Below are positions 9,872 to 18,964 of a stretch of DNA of 35,711 nucleotides, one piece after another; the first letter of the stretch is position 1, and the number at the start of each line of letters is the position of its first letter. The stretch spans positions 1 to 35,711 of the forward strand of contig JAKTTS010000107.1 in assembly GCA_030560485.1 (NCBI GenBank), written 5' to 3'. This stretch comes from Ascoidea tarda (nom. inval.). Lineage: Eukaryota; Ascomycota; Saccharomycetes; Ascoideales; Ascoideaceae. The notes beneath the pieces were generated by a model. It did not search any database, was not told where the DNA came from, and worked only from the letters and a program-made list of their open reading frames with translations. A program made the position numbers and the translations under genes.

Positions 9872-12118
9872 ATGGCCCTCACCTCAACGTCCTCCCACCG
9901 CTCTTCAACGGCTTCCAACCACAACGCCAACATCAACATCAACAGCAACATCAACAGCAACTCCAATGGCTCCAACATCAACAGCCGCAACTCCTCCCAC
10001 ATTTCCATCAACAGCAAGACCACAGACATCAACATCTCCTCTGTTTTTCACGTCAAGTCCTTGAGCCACACCAGCAGAAATGCTGCCTTGAAACAACAAG
10101 AGGTCCTCAGCCAGTTCAATGCCAGAATCTTTTTCGACAAGCTCTCTAACCAACCTCTATTGGCCCTCAACGCTTGCCAGAAGTGCAGAAAGCTCAAGCG
10201 AAAGTGCACCAAGAACAAGCCCTACTGTCTTAATTGCTTCAAAACCAACCATGAGTGCATCTACATTGAAAAATTAAAGGACTCGCCTGATGCCACTGTC
10301 TTTTCCTCTGCTGACTACGTCAAAGACTCTTCCACCTTGGACACAACCTACAATGACATCTCCAGTCTACGAACAACCTCCTCCTCCACCACCTCCAACC
10401 AGATCCACAAAAGTAGCAACATAATCAACATTTCAAACAACCTATCTGTCAACCCCAATAAGAGACGAAGACACCCCCCAAGACTATACAGAAAAGTCGA
10501 CTCCTTGAACGACATTGCCATCAATCCCAACCCAAATACCTACAATAACAGATTCCTTGCTCCAAACGAATCCCACGACCTCTCAAACAACACCATCATC
10601 TCGAACCTCACTGACTACGATGGCCACAATTACAACCATTCCTATATCGACAACGACAATTATAACGACAATTATAATGAAAACGATAACATAATCGACA
10701 ACGACAATGATATTGACAATGACAACGACAACGACAACGACAACATCAAACTAAACAACTTTGAGGCAATCATGGGCAATTCCTCAATGAACAAAAGATT
10801 TAAAAAAAATTCATATCTGGACATGTCAAAACACATGAACCTATTCAGCGCAAAAATCCCTTTTGCCTACAAACTTGAACATTCTGCCATCCCCAATTCT
10901 AACACCCAAAACAACTCCATTTCTACTGATGATAATCCCAATATCACCCATAATATTGCCAATACTAACGCTAGTACCACAAATTCTACCATCACCGCTA
11001 ATAACAACAATAACGATGACGATGAAGACCAAATTAATGAAAACATTATAAATAATAACATTATAAATAATAACATCATAAATAATAACATTTCCTTTCA
11101 GGATCCCCTAGAAGCCTCCCAATTTTATCTGCTATACAATTTTCATAACCCTCTTTTAAACAACGATATAAACAATAATAGTAATAATAGTAATAACAAT
11201 AACAACAACAACAGTAACAACAATATCGCAAATAATAACTCAATTATAAATCCTGATAGTGAATTGCTAGACGACTTTAAAATTATACAAGATGCAATCA
11301 AAAATATGAACAATACCATGTCCACTTTTAGTAATAACCCTGAAATAAATAATGATATCAACAATATAGACAATCATAATGAAAATTATGACGAAAATGA
11401 TATAGATAATGATATAGATCATGACAATGATCTTGATATAGATCATGACAATAGCCATGATATAGATCATGATAATGATAGTGATAATGATAGTGATAAC
11501 GAAAATGAAAATGAGAATGAGAATGAGAATGAGAATGAGAATGAGAATGAGAATGAGAATGAGAATGAAAATGAAAATGAAAATGAAAATGAAAATGAAA
11601 ATGAAAAAGATAATGAAAACGATAATGATAACGAAAATGATAACCAAAACGACAATGAAAGTAATATAGACAATGACAATGACAATGACAATAACAATGA
11701 CAATGATAATAATAACAAAAACATAAGCAATATAGAAAGCGAAATTGAAAATAACATAAATAACCATAACCAGAATTTCCATCAGAACAACAATCAAATT
11801 GACGTCCTAATCAACAACCAAAAACAGAATAAATCAAACTTCAATATCTTCAACAATATCGATCACCTTCATGACATCAATAACACTGATTCATCCATCA
11901 ATAAAAAACAAAACAACACGAATCATTCAAACTCTCCCAACCAATCATCAAAGGGCAATACCAATAACGATAACGATAACGAAAATAATCCGAAATCTAT
12001 TCCCCACTCCTCAAAGATTATACACAACAACACCAAAATAAATAAACCAGTTGAAGCTTTAATAGATCCTGAACTAATAAGCTATAGTCAACCTTTTGAT
12101 CATAAAACAAATATATAA
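9872..12118 (+). CDS. Zn2Cys6 transcription regulator with Asn/Asp/Glu repeat tail
   Basis: Putative DNA-binding regulator of 748 residues. The ATG at 9872 is the first in this frame; the upstream open stretch to 9209 starts at GTG and is GC-rich island DNA. A zinc binuclear cluster spans residues 102-129 (C102, C105, C112, C119, C122, C129; spacing CX2CX6CX6CX2CX6C) with basic RKLKRK between the second and third cysteines. No fungal-specific middle homology domain is visible. After residue 170 the chain is dominated by Asn/Asp (about 271-291) and Asn/Glu (about 544-580) repeats, broken by short ordered-looking patches: NSYLDMSKHMNLFSAK, DPLEASQFYLLYNF, LLDDFKIIQDAIKNM and the C-terminal EALIDPELISYSQPFD. 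These patches may be activation or cofactor-contact segments (inference). Target genes are unknown, and I could not assign a known ortholog. Confidence 0.82.
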   Translation: MALTSTSSHRSSTASNHNANININSNINSNSNGSNINSRNSSHISINSKTTDINISSVFHVKSLSHTSRNAALKQQEVLSQFNARIFFDKLSNQPLLALNACQKCRKLKRKCTKNKPYCLNCFKTNHECIYIEKLKDSPDATVFSSADYVKDSSTLDTTYNDISSLRTTSSSTTSNQIHKSSNIINISNNLSVNPNKRRRHPPRLYRKVDSLNDIAINPNPNTYNNRFLAPNESHDLSNNTIISNLTDYDGHNYNHSYIDNDNYNDNYNENDNIIDNDNDIDNDNDNDNDNIKLNNFEAIMGNSSMNKRFKKNSYLDMSKHMNLFSAKIPFAYKLEHSAIPNSNTQNNSISTDDNPNITHNIANTNASTTNSTITANNNNNDDDEDQINENIINNNIINNNIINNNISFQDPLEASQFYLLYNFHNPLLNNDINNNSNNSNNNNNNNSNNNIANNNSIINPDSELLDDFKIIQDAIKNMNNTMSTFSNNPEINNDINNIDNHNENYDENDIDNDIDHDNDLDIDHDNSHDIDHDNDSDNDSDNENENENENENENENENENENENENENENENENENEKDNENDNDNENDNQNDNESNIDNDNDNDNNNDNDNNNKNISNIESEIENNINNHNQNFHQNNNQIDVLINNQKQNKSNFNIFNNIDHLHDINNTDSSINKKQNNTNHSNSPNQSSKGNTNNDNDNENNPKSIPHSSKIIHNNTKINKPVEALIDPELISYSQPFDHKTNI
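11501..11606 (+). repeat. AATGAR hexanucleotide repeat coding (Asn-Glu)n
   Basis: A run of AATGAG units followed by AATGAA units within the Zn2Cys6 gene, translating to alternating Asn and Glu. The switch from G-ending to A-ending units partway suggests two expansion episodes. Confidence 0.92.
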
Positions 12119-12672
12119 CTTATAACGTATAACATATCACACACTACATATAACATATCGAATATAATATATGACAGTAAATGATAATACATGATACTAA
12201 CCATATATCTAGTCAACACCATTATTATCATCACCAATTCCACTACTATTCAGTGTATTTAGTAATTTCATATAATATTCTCACTATTTTATTATTTTAT
12301 TATCCGCCTTGCTTTTACTGTGTTTTGCTGCTTATTTTATCAATTTAAAGGGCTTTATTTATCTTCTGGAGTTTTATATATCTTGAATATTGATCCTTTA
12401 TCAACTATCCGTTAAATTTTTTTTCCTTTTATCCTATTTTCATTTTTGTTGTTTACATTTTCAAAATTCTTTTCACTTATCTTATCTTATCTTATTTATT
12501 TATTGATTGATTGATTGACTGATTGATTGATTTAGCCTATTTATTTATTTCTTGATTGTTTTTCTTTTATTTATACTTTTAATTAATATTTATATTTGTA
12601 TATTTTACCTAATAAAATTTTTTGCTTTCCTTGATATCTGATCCTCATCTTATACTCTTTATCTTCACCAAG
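12119..12672. other. Convergent 3' flank, T-rich, with short tandem repeats
   Basis: These 554 bases separate the ends of the Zn2Cys6 gene and SLD5. They are AT-rich, with CTTAT repeats near 12477-12495 and an ATTG repeat at about 12502-12531. A TACTAAC at 12195-12201 has no plausible upstream donor. No gene seen; likely the two 3' untranslated regions and terminators. Confidence 0.6.
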
Positions 12673-13365
12673 TCATATCAATACAATGTCTTTACTATCT
12701 ATATATCTTTTAACTGATCTATATCTTATAGCATAAATAAAATCCTTCTCTAACTCAACCTTATCGTCTTCTCCAACTGTTATCTCCTCTGCTATCTCGT
12801 TTATCACTTTTATGAAAACCATTTTGTCTAAATCTGGTTTGTTTATCATCGATATCCCTCCACTTTCATCATCTAACAATTGCAAATGTTCTGGCACATT
12901 TTTCAAAAAACTGTCATTATATAACTGGCAAATCGTCTTGAAATGATTAACCATATAGTTTAATTCATTTTTACTTAGCTTGACCATCTCTTGGTCTGAA
13001 TTATTTATAAACAAATTATACTCATCAATCTTAAACAATCTCAACCTCAAATACGATCGAACTAAAAAATTGATTCTCTCAATCTCGCTCTCTATGATGA
13101 GCAACTTCAACTTGATATCTTTGTCATTTTTTTCCAATTCTATAGAATTCAACTCGATTATTTCTATTTGAGATCGCAATCGTTTTAAAATAGTCTCTAT
13201 TAACTCGCTTTCGTAGGGAAGTAACTCTGGCGACATTCTTTCTGATATCCAAACTTGAACCAATTTTTTGTATTCATCTTCTTTTATTTTAGCTGAATTT
13301 ACAGATTTGGGTCTTTTCAAATTAATATCGCTTTCTAATTCTCTTAAAATATCATCAATATCCAT
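12673..13365 (-). CDS. SLD5: Sld5, GINS complex subunit
   Basis: Subunit of the GINS tetramer (Sld5-Psf1-Psf2-Psf3), which joins Cdc45 and Mcm2-7 to form the replicative CMG helicase. The 230 residues begin at the ATG 13363-13365 (MDIDDILRELESDI). The alpha-helical A domain is visible with the Sld5-type segment ERMSPELLPYESELIETILKR (about 55-75) followed by a long charged helix. The C-terminal B domain (about 170-230) ends with a beta-rich basic stretch, FIYAIRYRSVKRYIDSKDIVLI. It is shorter than the S. cerevisiae protein (294), mainly in the linker. It is divergent from PAC11, the same pair and arrangement as YDR489W/YDR488C in S. cerevisiae. Confidence 0.9.
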   Translation of the reverse strand: MDIDDILRELESDINLKRPKSVNSAKIKEDEYKKLVQVWISERMSPELLPYESELIETILKRLRSQIEIIELNSIELEKNDKDIKLKLLIIESEIERINFLVRSYLRLRLFKIDEYNLFINNSDQEMVKLSKNELNYMVNHFKTICQLYNDSFLKNVPEHLQLLDDESGGISMINKPDLDKMVFIKVINEIAEEITVGEDDKVELEKDFIYAIRYRSVKRYIDSKDIVLI

Positions 13366-13692
13366 TTTATATCTTCACTAGTCCCACTCTTCTTCCGATT
13401 GCTAAGAAATATTTCTAATTATTTCCAATTATTTCCAATTATTTCCAATTATTTCCAATTATTCTCTATCGTTTGCAATAAAAAAAACAATAGAAACTGT
13501 AAAAAGTTAACTCTAACTTTGAAACTTCCGTTATTCATCAAAATATAAACAAATACCCTAGCACCAGCAGATAGCTTGTGGATATATCAAAGGAGACAAT
13601 TCTATACATTCAAAACACCATCAATTGATTGGTTTTATAAAAACTCAAAATCTGCATACTCAACTTTTAGTTTTTTTTGTTTCTATTCAAAA
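13366..13692. other. Divergent SLD5/PAC11 promoter
   Basis: 327 AT-rich bases between two ATGs. The notable content is a decamer repeat at 13411-13460. Unlike the other four divergent spacers in the window, it has no GC-rich island. Confidence 0.65.
13411..13460. repeat. Decamer repeat ATTTCCAATT x5
   Basis: Five adjacent 10-base units, the first ATTTCTAATT and the next four exactly ATTTCCAATT. They lie 46-95 bases upstream of the SLD5 ATG. The 10-base period equals about one helical turn, so any bound protein would face the same side of the DNA. Confidence 0.95.
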
Positions 13693-16044
13693 ATGTCAAC
13701 CAGAAGAAGTGAAATTGAGGCAAAGAGACAGCGATTATTGGAATTGAGAAGGCTCAGAGAACAGAAACAACAAAAGAATCTCGAGGCTCAGAAGAACAAG
13801 CAAATTGGACTAGATAAGCAGCAAAAACAGCAGCAACAACAAAATGTCCATATTTCTGGCAGGGCAGTCTCTATATCGTCGTCTGTTTCAATAGCAGAAT
13901 CGTCCACTTCTACAGTGAGCTCATTTTCTAACACATCATTGGGGTCGAATATAAATCAGAAAAAGGATATCTTCAATGACCATAGCATAAATTTGCTAGT
14001 AGATCAATTAGTTGGTTCTTCGATATCAGATTCAAAATTCAAACACAGGTCTGCCAAATTTGTCTCTACTTCAACACAAACTGACAGTGATTTGACTTCT
14101 CAGTCACCTCCCACTACAGAAGCAGATTCTTCACTGTTCCATAAAATAGAAGCAGAGACAGATTTTACTAAAAGTGATGTTAAAGAAAGAAAAAACACAT
14201 ATGACAAGTCAGTTCAAACTATAGATTTTAAATTTCAGGAGGAGGAAGAATTACTACAGAAAGAAAAAGAATTGGAAGTTAAATTACGAGAGAAAATACA
14301 GAAAGAGATTCAAGAACGAGAATTAAAACGACAGGAAGAATTATTAAAACAGTCTCAAACCAATTCTAGAAATTTGCAATTGTTTATTGATGAAGATGAC
14401 GATGATGATAAAAACTTCATGTCTGTTGAAAAATTTCTTGAGAATTTAAAACAAAAAGATAAGGACGAGAAAGATCAAAAATTGAACCAATTTCTCAATA
14501 AAAGTTTTAAAATAGTAAATAGGACATTAAATGAGGATAACAGGCATTTGTTAAAGGATTATGCAATTGACAGCTCTAATTCAGATTCCAACGAATTAGA
14601 TATTGATGATGAAGATGAGCAGATCCATCAAACAAGATCGTTTCATAACAAAGATATTTCAAAGAATAGATCAGTAACTGCATTGGATTTTTCTCTGTTT
14701 CATGAAGAGCTATTATTATCAGCATATTCGAACTCATTGTCAGATTCAAACATGTTTCTCGATCATTATAATATTAGTGGAAATGACTTGACAAGCCACA
14801 AGTCTGTGATTCAGATATGGAATTGTAATTACATTACCAATACTCCCGAGTATATATTTTATTCAACAACTCCAATTATTTCAGCTATTTTTGCAAAGAA
14901 TTCTCCTCATGTTATATTTGGTGGTGGTTATAATGGTAAAGTTTTTGCATGGGATTTGAGGTCCAATTCGAAGAGCCCAATTCTTTCTTCACCATTAGGA
15001 AATGGTTCGAATGATGCTCATGCACATCCGGTATTTTCGTTAAATCATATTAGGGTTTCCGATTCTCCTGCAGTAAAATCAAGCAATTTTTCTAAAACGA
15101 ATAACAATAATGATCAAACCGATGTTCTTCTCGATAATAAGCAATCTGGTTCTTTAATAAGCGCTAGCACAGATGGCACTATTTGTACTTGGTTGCCATA
15201 TCTTTTATCAAAACCAGTAACTAAACCAATATATCTAAAATCACCCCCAGGATTTTTGTCAAGATATGATGAGTTAGCCCCCACTTCGGTTTGTTTTTTG
15301 AACTCTGATATATCAGGAATGATTGTTGGATGTGAAGATGGGAGAATTTATCGTGTTAAAAGATATAATTCAGCAATTGATAAAATTGGTATTGATTTGA
15401 AGAACATATTTTCGGGGCATAGTTTTTCAGCGATAACAAGTCTAGCAGCTCATCCTTCAAAATTTAATTATTTTTCAAATTTCTTTCTAAGTTCTGGCTA
15501 CGATTGGAGTATAAAGTTATGGAAATATTCTTCCAGCACAGATTTGTCATCATCCAAACCTGATATTTTTGGATCGTCAAGTTCTTCAAGCAATCGAAAC
15601 TTGATTGATCCTTCACTGGTCGACACTATAGATCCTGTGCTTGACATTAAAAGAGACGATGTGGTTATGGATGTGAAATGGCGTCCAAATAATACATCCC
15701 AATTTTGCTCTGTTGGAGGCTCAAATGTTTTGGAAATCTGGGACTTAACAAAGGACTTGATTTCCCCAATACATGAGATAAGACCAAGAGACTTTGACAA
15801 AGCTCTTAGTAAAGAAGACATTTCAAATGGAATCAACGGTCTAAGTCTCTCGGAGAATATCACAAATGAAGCAGTTTCAGGTTTGAACAAGGTTTGCTGG
15901 GACAAGAACAGCAGCAATATTGCAACTGGAAGCTTGGATGGTTATGTGAGTGTTTTTAGATTGAGTGGAGACTTGTTGACCAATTCAAAGAATAGCCCCG
16001 ATAATGAGATCAGGTTGAAAAGAATACTTGCTGACGAGCAGTAG
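13693..16044 (+). CDS. PAC11: Dynein intermediate chain Pac11
   Basis: Intermediate chain of cytoplasmic dynein, which scaffolds the motor tail and binds light chains and dynactin. From the ATG at 13693 it is 783 residues; the frame to 13576 begins at TTG. The N-terminus MSTRRSEIEAKRQRLLELRR followed by a Gln-rich helix is the typical intermediate-chain coiled coil. Two light-chain (Dyn2/LC8) QT motifs are visible: STSTQTDS (TQT 128-130) and KSVQTIDF (VQT 174-176). A charged coiled-coil region follows (about 182-215). The WD-repeat half begins near 325 (VTALDFSLFHEELLLSAYS) and includes NTPEYIFYSTTPIISAIFAK, LISASTDGTICTWLP and VWRPN-like repeats to the end. The protein is longer than S. cerevisiae Pac11 (533) and closer to other fungal intermediate chains. 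Divergent from SLD5. Confidence 0.93.
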   Translation: MSTRRSEIEAKRQRLLELRRLREQKQQKNLEAQKNKQIGLDKQQKQQQQQNVHISGRAVSISSSVSIAESSTSTVSSFSNTSLGSNINQKKDIFNDHSINLLVDQLVGSSISDSKFKHRSAKFVSTSTQTDSDLTSQSPPTTEADSSLFHKIEAETDFTKSDVKERKNTYDKSVQTIDFKFQEEEELLQKEKELEVKLREKIQKEIQERELKRQEELLKQSQTNSRNLQLFIDEDDDDDKNFMSVEKFLENLKQKDKDEKDQKLNQFLNKSFKIVNRTLNEDNRHLLKDYAIDSSNSDSNELDIDDEDEQIHQTRSFHNKDISKNRSVTALDFSLFHEELLLSAYSNSLSDSNMFLDHYNISGNDLTSHKSVIQIWNCNYITNTPEYIFYSTTPIISAIFAKNSPHVIFGGGYNGKVFAWDLRSNSKSPILSSPLGNGSNDAHAHPVFSLNHIRVSDSPAVKSSNFSKTNNNNDQTDVLLDNKQSGSLISASTDGTICTWLPYLLSKPVTKPIYLKSPPGFLSRYDELAPTSVCFLNSDISGMIVGCEDGRIYRVKRYNSAIDKIGIDLKNIFSGHSFSAITSLAAHPSKFNYFSNFFLSSGYDWSIKLWKYSSSTDLSSSKPDIFGSSSSSSNRNLIDPSLVDTIDPVLDIKRDDVVMDVKWRPNNTSQFCSVGGSNVLEIWDLTKDLISPIHEIRPRDFDKALSKEDISNGINGLSLSENITNEAVSGLNKVCWDKNSSNIATGSLDGYVSVFRLSGDLLTNSKNSPDNEIRLKRILADEQ

Positions 16045-16383
16045 AACATACAACAAGGCAATTTAGTCAATTTAGTCAATTTACAATGAACACTGATTCC
16101 TCAAGTCCACACACAATGAACTAGCTCTCATCTCAAGCACTAAAAACACCAGTTCTTTCTCAACGAAGCATTTGCAGCTCATTTCGTGCTCATTTTGTGG
16201 TGGGCATCCTTCTATCTGAATATATACAAAAAGCGCCTATGGACCAATCAAAGGCTGTTTTGTCACGTGTCTCTTTTTTTGGTAAGCGAAATTTTGTTTT
16301 GAGGTGTTTCGAGGAAGGAGCTTTTGGTGTTTGTGCTTCTTTTGGTGTTTCTGGAGACGTGTTTTGGAGTGCAAGTGGAGGAA
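16045..16383. other. PAC11 3' flank and MRP21 promoter
   Basis: 339 bases, no gene. They include a short TTTAGTCAA direct repeat near 16062-16080 and a Cbf1-type GTCACGTG (CACGTG 16264-16269), 115 bases upstream of the MRP21 ATG. Open frames through 16197-16400 are GT-rich and unconvincing. Confidence 0.6.
16264..16269. promoter_or_regulatory. CACGTG site upstream of MRP21
   Basis: The context GTCACGTGTC gives a full RTCACGTG core, as bound by Cbf1-like factors, 115 bases before the MRP21 start. Binding is inferred. Confidence 0.5.
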
Positions 16384-17088
16384 ATGTTTGTGTTGGCTAG
16401 AAACAATGTGCTTCGGGGCTGCTACAGCTCTTCCTTTTCAGTGAATGTGGTGTCGCTGAGGTTCAAATCTACCATAGTTTTGCGCAATATTGAATCCGAC
16501 ATATTAGGCCATCTATTTTCTAAGAATGCTACAAAAGTTGGTAGGAAAACAGACAAAAAAGCTCAAGGCAAATCCAAAAATCTACAGAGCACCAATGATA
16601 AAAAAGATAGTGATTTGGATCTTCTAACCTTTATAGCAAATGCTTCAAAAGAAACGAAAAGAAAACAAGATGAATCAAAACTCAAGCAAAAACAAAACCT
16701 ATCAAAAAAAACTTCGGATAAAAATGTTTCAACTAACCAGGCTGATCCTAAAACCTCTAAACCCCCAGTTGATGAAACTAAATTCTTTTTATCGCCATCT
16801 GAAATGACCAGTATCCAAAATGACGCTGCGAAATTTCCTATGTTTGGACCAATAGCTGGAAGAACAGTTAGACTTGCTCGTGCTGGTGATGTTGGTTCTG
16901 CATATTCCAAATTAAACAGTATACTAAGACTAAGTAATATCAGAGAATTGTCAAGAAACCAGAAAGTTCACTATACTCGTGGTGAGACTAAGAGACTTGA
17001 TAGATCAAAAAGACATAGAAAGCTATTTAAAGAAAATTTCAGGAAAATGATCAATACTGTAAACACTGCTGTAAGAAGAGGCTACTGA
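16384..17088 (+). CDS. MRP21: Mitochondrial ribosomal protein bS21m
   Basis: Small-subunit mitochondrial ribosomal protein of the bS21 family. The ATG at 16384 gives 234 residues; the longer frame starts at TTG. The head MFVLARNNVLRGCYSSSFS is a plausible mitochondrial presequence. The middle (about 50-150) is Lys/Ser-rich linker. The bS21 domain is C-terminal (about 160-234): GRTVRLARAGDVGSAYSKL, then LDRSKRHRKLFKENFRKMI, and the ending NTAVRRGY. This end is the best family match; S. cerevisiae Mrp21 (177 residues) also finishes with a VRRGY-type tail. The longer linker is lineage-specific. Confidence 0.85.
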   Translation: MFVLARNNVLRGCYSSSFSVNVVSLRFKSTIVLRNIESDILGHLFSKNATKVGRKTDKKAQGKSKNLQSTNDKKDSDLDLLTFIANASKETKRKQDESKLKQKQNLSKKTSDKNVSTNQADPKTSKPPVDETKFFLSPSEMTSIQNDAAKFPMFGPIAGRTVRLARAGDVGSAYSKLNSILRLSNIRELSRNQKVHYTRGETKRLDRSKRHRKLFKENFRKMINTVNTAVRRGY

Positions 17089-17305
17089 TGCTACCAAATT
17101 CCATTCTCTATATATTTATTTCAATCGTTTTGTATATATTAATTTTTGTCCACCACCATCGCTTTCTTCTTTTTTTAATTGCCAAAACACCTGACTTCCA
17201 ATGCCATTTTTTCATGATTTTCCACTTTTATCACCAGATATAATAAACCGTCTTACTTTCAATCCCCAGAGTTCTTCTCTAGTCTTTTCTTTTTAAATGC
17301 CATAT

Positions 17306-17312
17306 TGACTCA
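17306..17312. promoter_or_regulatory. TGACTCA (Gcn4-type) site upstream of OMS1
   Basis: Exact TGACTCA, 71 bases before the OMS1 ATG, in the 295-base MRP21-OMS1 gap, which is otherwise T-rich and gene-free. OMS1 is not a known amino-acid control gene, so this may be chance. Confidence 0.3.
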
Positions 17313-17383
17313 CCTGTAGTGTGCTGCTATGTTAATCCACGTACTCGTCTAATCAAAACACCATTCATCATTCTTCTAAAACA

Positions 17384-18964
17384 ATGTTCAAACAGAGAAA
17401 TCAACAGTTATTCAGGTCAATAAATCTGAAAATAAACCATCCACTTTCGGCTTTTTCAGCCAGTGCTCCAATTGCAATCAAAACAATTCCAATATCTTTT
17501 TCCAACAGGCAGTTTATTAGATTAACCTCTACAGATCCTTATATCAGTTATGATAACAGTAAATTCTATGTTCGCCGAAAAAAGACTAATGAAGAAATCC
17601 ATGAAGAAATGATAAATGAAAAATTAAAAGACCCATCCAAAATTGTCAGATTGGGCGCTTATTTTCAAACCAAAAAATTCAATAAAAATTTGACCAAATA
17701 TTTAGTTTTAGCCTATGCTATGTTTATATTATATGGTTCCTATCATTTATATGGTATTTTTATCAAACAAAAAGAATTGACCAATTTGAATAATAAGAAA
17801 TATAAATTAAACTCAAGTTTCGAAAAAGATGATAAAGGTAATAATCTTAAAACCTATTCGATAAAGGATTTTGAGAAAAATCTTAATGAATATGAAAACA
17901 TAAGATTAAAAGAGTTGACCGGAAAATTAAGAGAAAGAGATTTACCAAAATTAAATGCTTATAAAGAGATTTTAAAAGAAAAAGAAGCCGAATTTTATTC
18001 AAATCCCGAAAATAAGAACAAAAAATTCATTGAACATTTTGATCCTGCAAAAGAATTTAATGGCTTTACCATTAATAACGATGATTTGCCTGAATATCTA
18101 GAATACATGAAAAGAATGTTACCAGCAAGAGATACCTCACCGTTTTTCGATGATAAGGCATCGAGCTACGATTCTGAGATTGGAACAGAAGAATTTTTCT
18201 TAGGTCTTGGATCAAGAAGAAAATGGTTGATGAAAAACGCTCATGGTGATGTTTTAGAAGTAGCTTCAGGTACCGGTAGAAATATTAAATATCTCAAGCC
18301 GACAAATATTGATTCAATTACGTACCTTGATTCATCGCCAAAGATGATGAATGAAACAAACCGAAAATTTAGAGAAAAGTTTCCATTTTATAAAAGGGTT
18401 GCATTTGTAGTTGGTAGAGCTGAAGATTTACTCAAATTAGCTGGAGATACTGCTGAAAATAATAGTCATATAGGTACTGAAAGCAATACCACTAGCAATA
18501 CTCATGATCATGATCATAGTCATGATAATGAAGAAATTGAAAATAAAGAGATAGAAAAGGTGTCTCTGTCCCACAAAGTCAAATACGATACTATCGTTGA
18601 ATCATTTGGTATTTGTTCACATGAAGATCCGGTGAAATCAATAAATAACATGCTAGAACTATTGAAGCCTGGAGGCAGACTAATCTTGCTAGAACATGGC
18701 AGAAGTACGTACAACAGTCTTAACAACTACCTCGATAAAAGAGCTCCAAAAAGATTGAGCACTTGGGGCTGCAGAGCTAATTTAGATATTGGCGCAATTT
18801 TAGATGATTCAGGGGTTGAAATCGTTGAAGAAAAAAGGCATCAGTTTGGAACTCTCTGGTGTATAATCGCCAAAAGACCTGGTGATCCAAGAAGATACGA
18901 TGAGTTGAACTTCTATGAAAAATATTTCACCAATGTCGACGATGTCATAAAGCCCTTAAAATGA
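17384..18964 (+). CDS. OMS1: Oms1-like mitochondrial methyltransferase-fold protein
   Basis: Relative of S. cerevisiae Oms1, a mitochondrial inner-membrane protein with a class I methyltransferase fold whose loss or overdose affects oxa1 mutants. It is 526 residues (S. cerevisiae 471). A Ser/Arg-rich presequence covers about the first 50, and one membrane segment lies at 104-126 (TKYLVLAYAMFILYGSYHLY). SAM-binding motif I, VLEVASGTGR, is at 290-299; the following acidic position lies in YLDSSPKMM (314-322), and GGRLILLEHGRS is at 430-441. A polar insertion rich in Asp and His (about 359-398, DHDHSHD) interrupts the fold before the FGICSHEDP strand and is likely a surface loop. The enzyme's substrate is not evident. 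It sits in tandem upstream of AIM14. Confidence 0.9.
   Translation: MFKQRNQQLFRSINLKINHPLSAFSASAPIAIKTIPISFSNRQFIRLTSTDPYISYDNSKFYVRRKKTNEEIHEEMINEKLKDPSKIVRLGAYFQTKKFNKNLTKYLVLAYAMFILYGSYHLYGIFIKQKELTNLNNKKYKLNSSFEKDDKGNNLKTYSIKDFEKNLNEYENIRLKELTGKLRERDLPKLNAYKEILKEKEAEFYSNPENKNKKFIEHFDPAKEFNGFTINNDDLPEYLEYMKRMLPARDTSPFFDDKASSYDSEIGTEEFFLGLGSRRKWLMKNAHGDVLEVASGTGRNIKYLKPTNIDSITYLDSSPKMMNETNRKFREKFPFYKRVAFVVGRAEDLLKLAGDTAENNSHIGTESNTTSNTHDHDHSHDNEEIENKEIEKVSLSHKVKYDTIVESFGICSHEDPVKSINNMLELLKPGGRLILLEHGRSTYNSLNNYLDKRAPKRLSTWGCRANLDIGAILDDSGVEIVEEKRHQFGTLWCIIAKRPGDPRRYDELNFYEKYFTNVDDVIKPLK

Noticed and set aside
11267-11797. Long minus-strand frame of 176 codons rich in Ile/Val/Phe
   Set aside because: It is the antisense reading of the Asn/Asp/Glu repeat of the Zn2Cys6 gene.
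12195-12201. TACTAAC after the first Zn2Cys6 gene as a sign of a 3' intron
   Set aside because: No convincing donor lies before the stop, and the downstream sequence has no open frame of interest.
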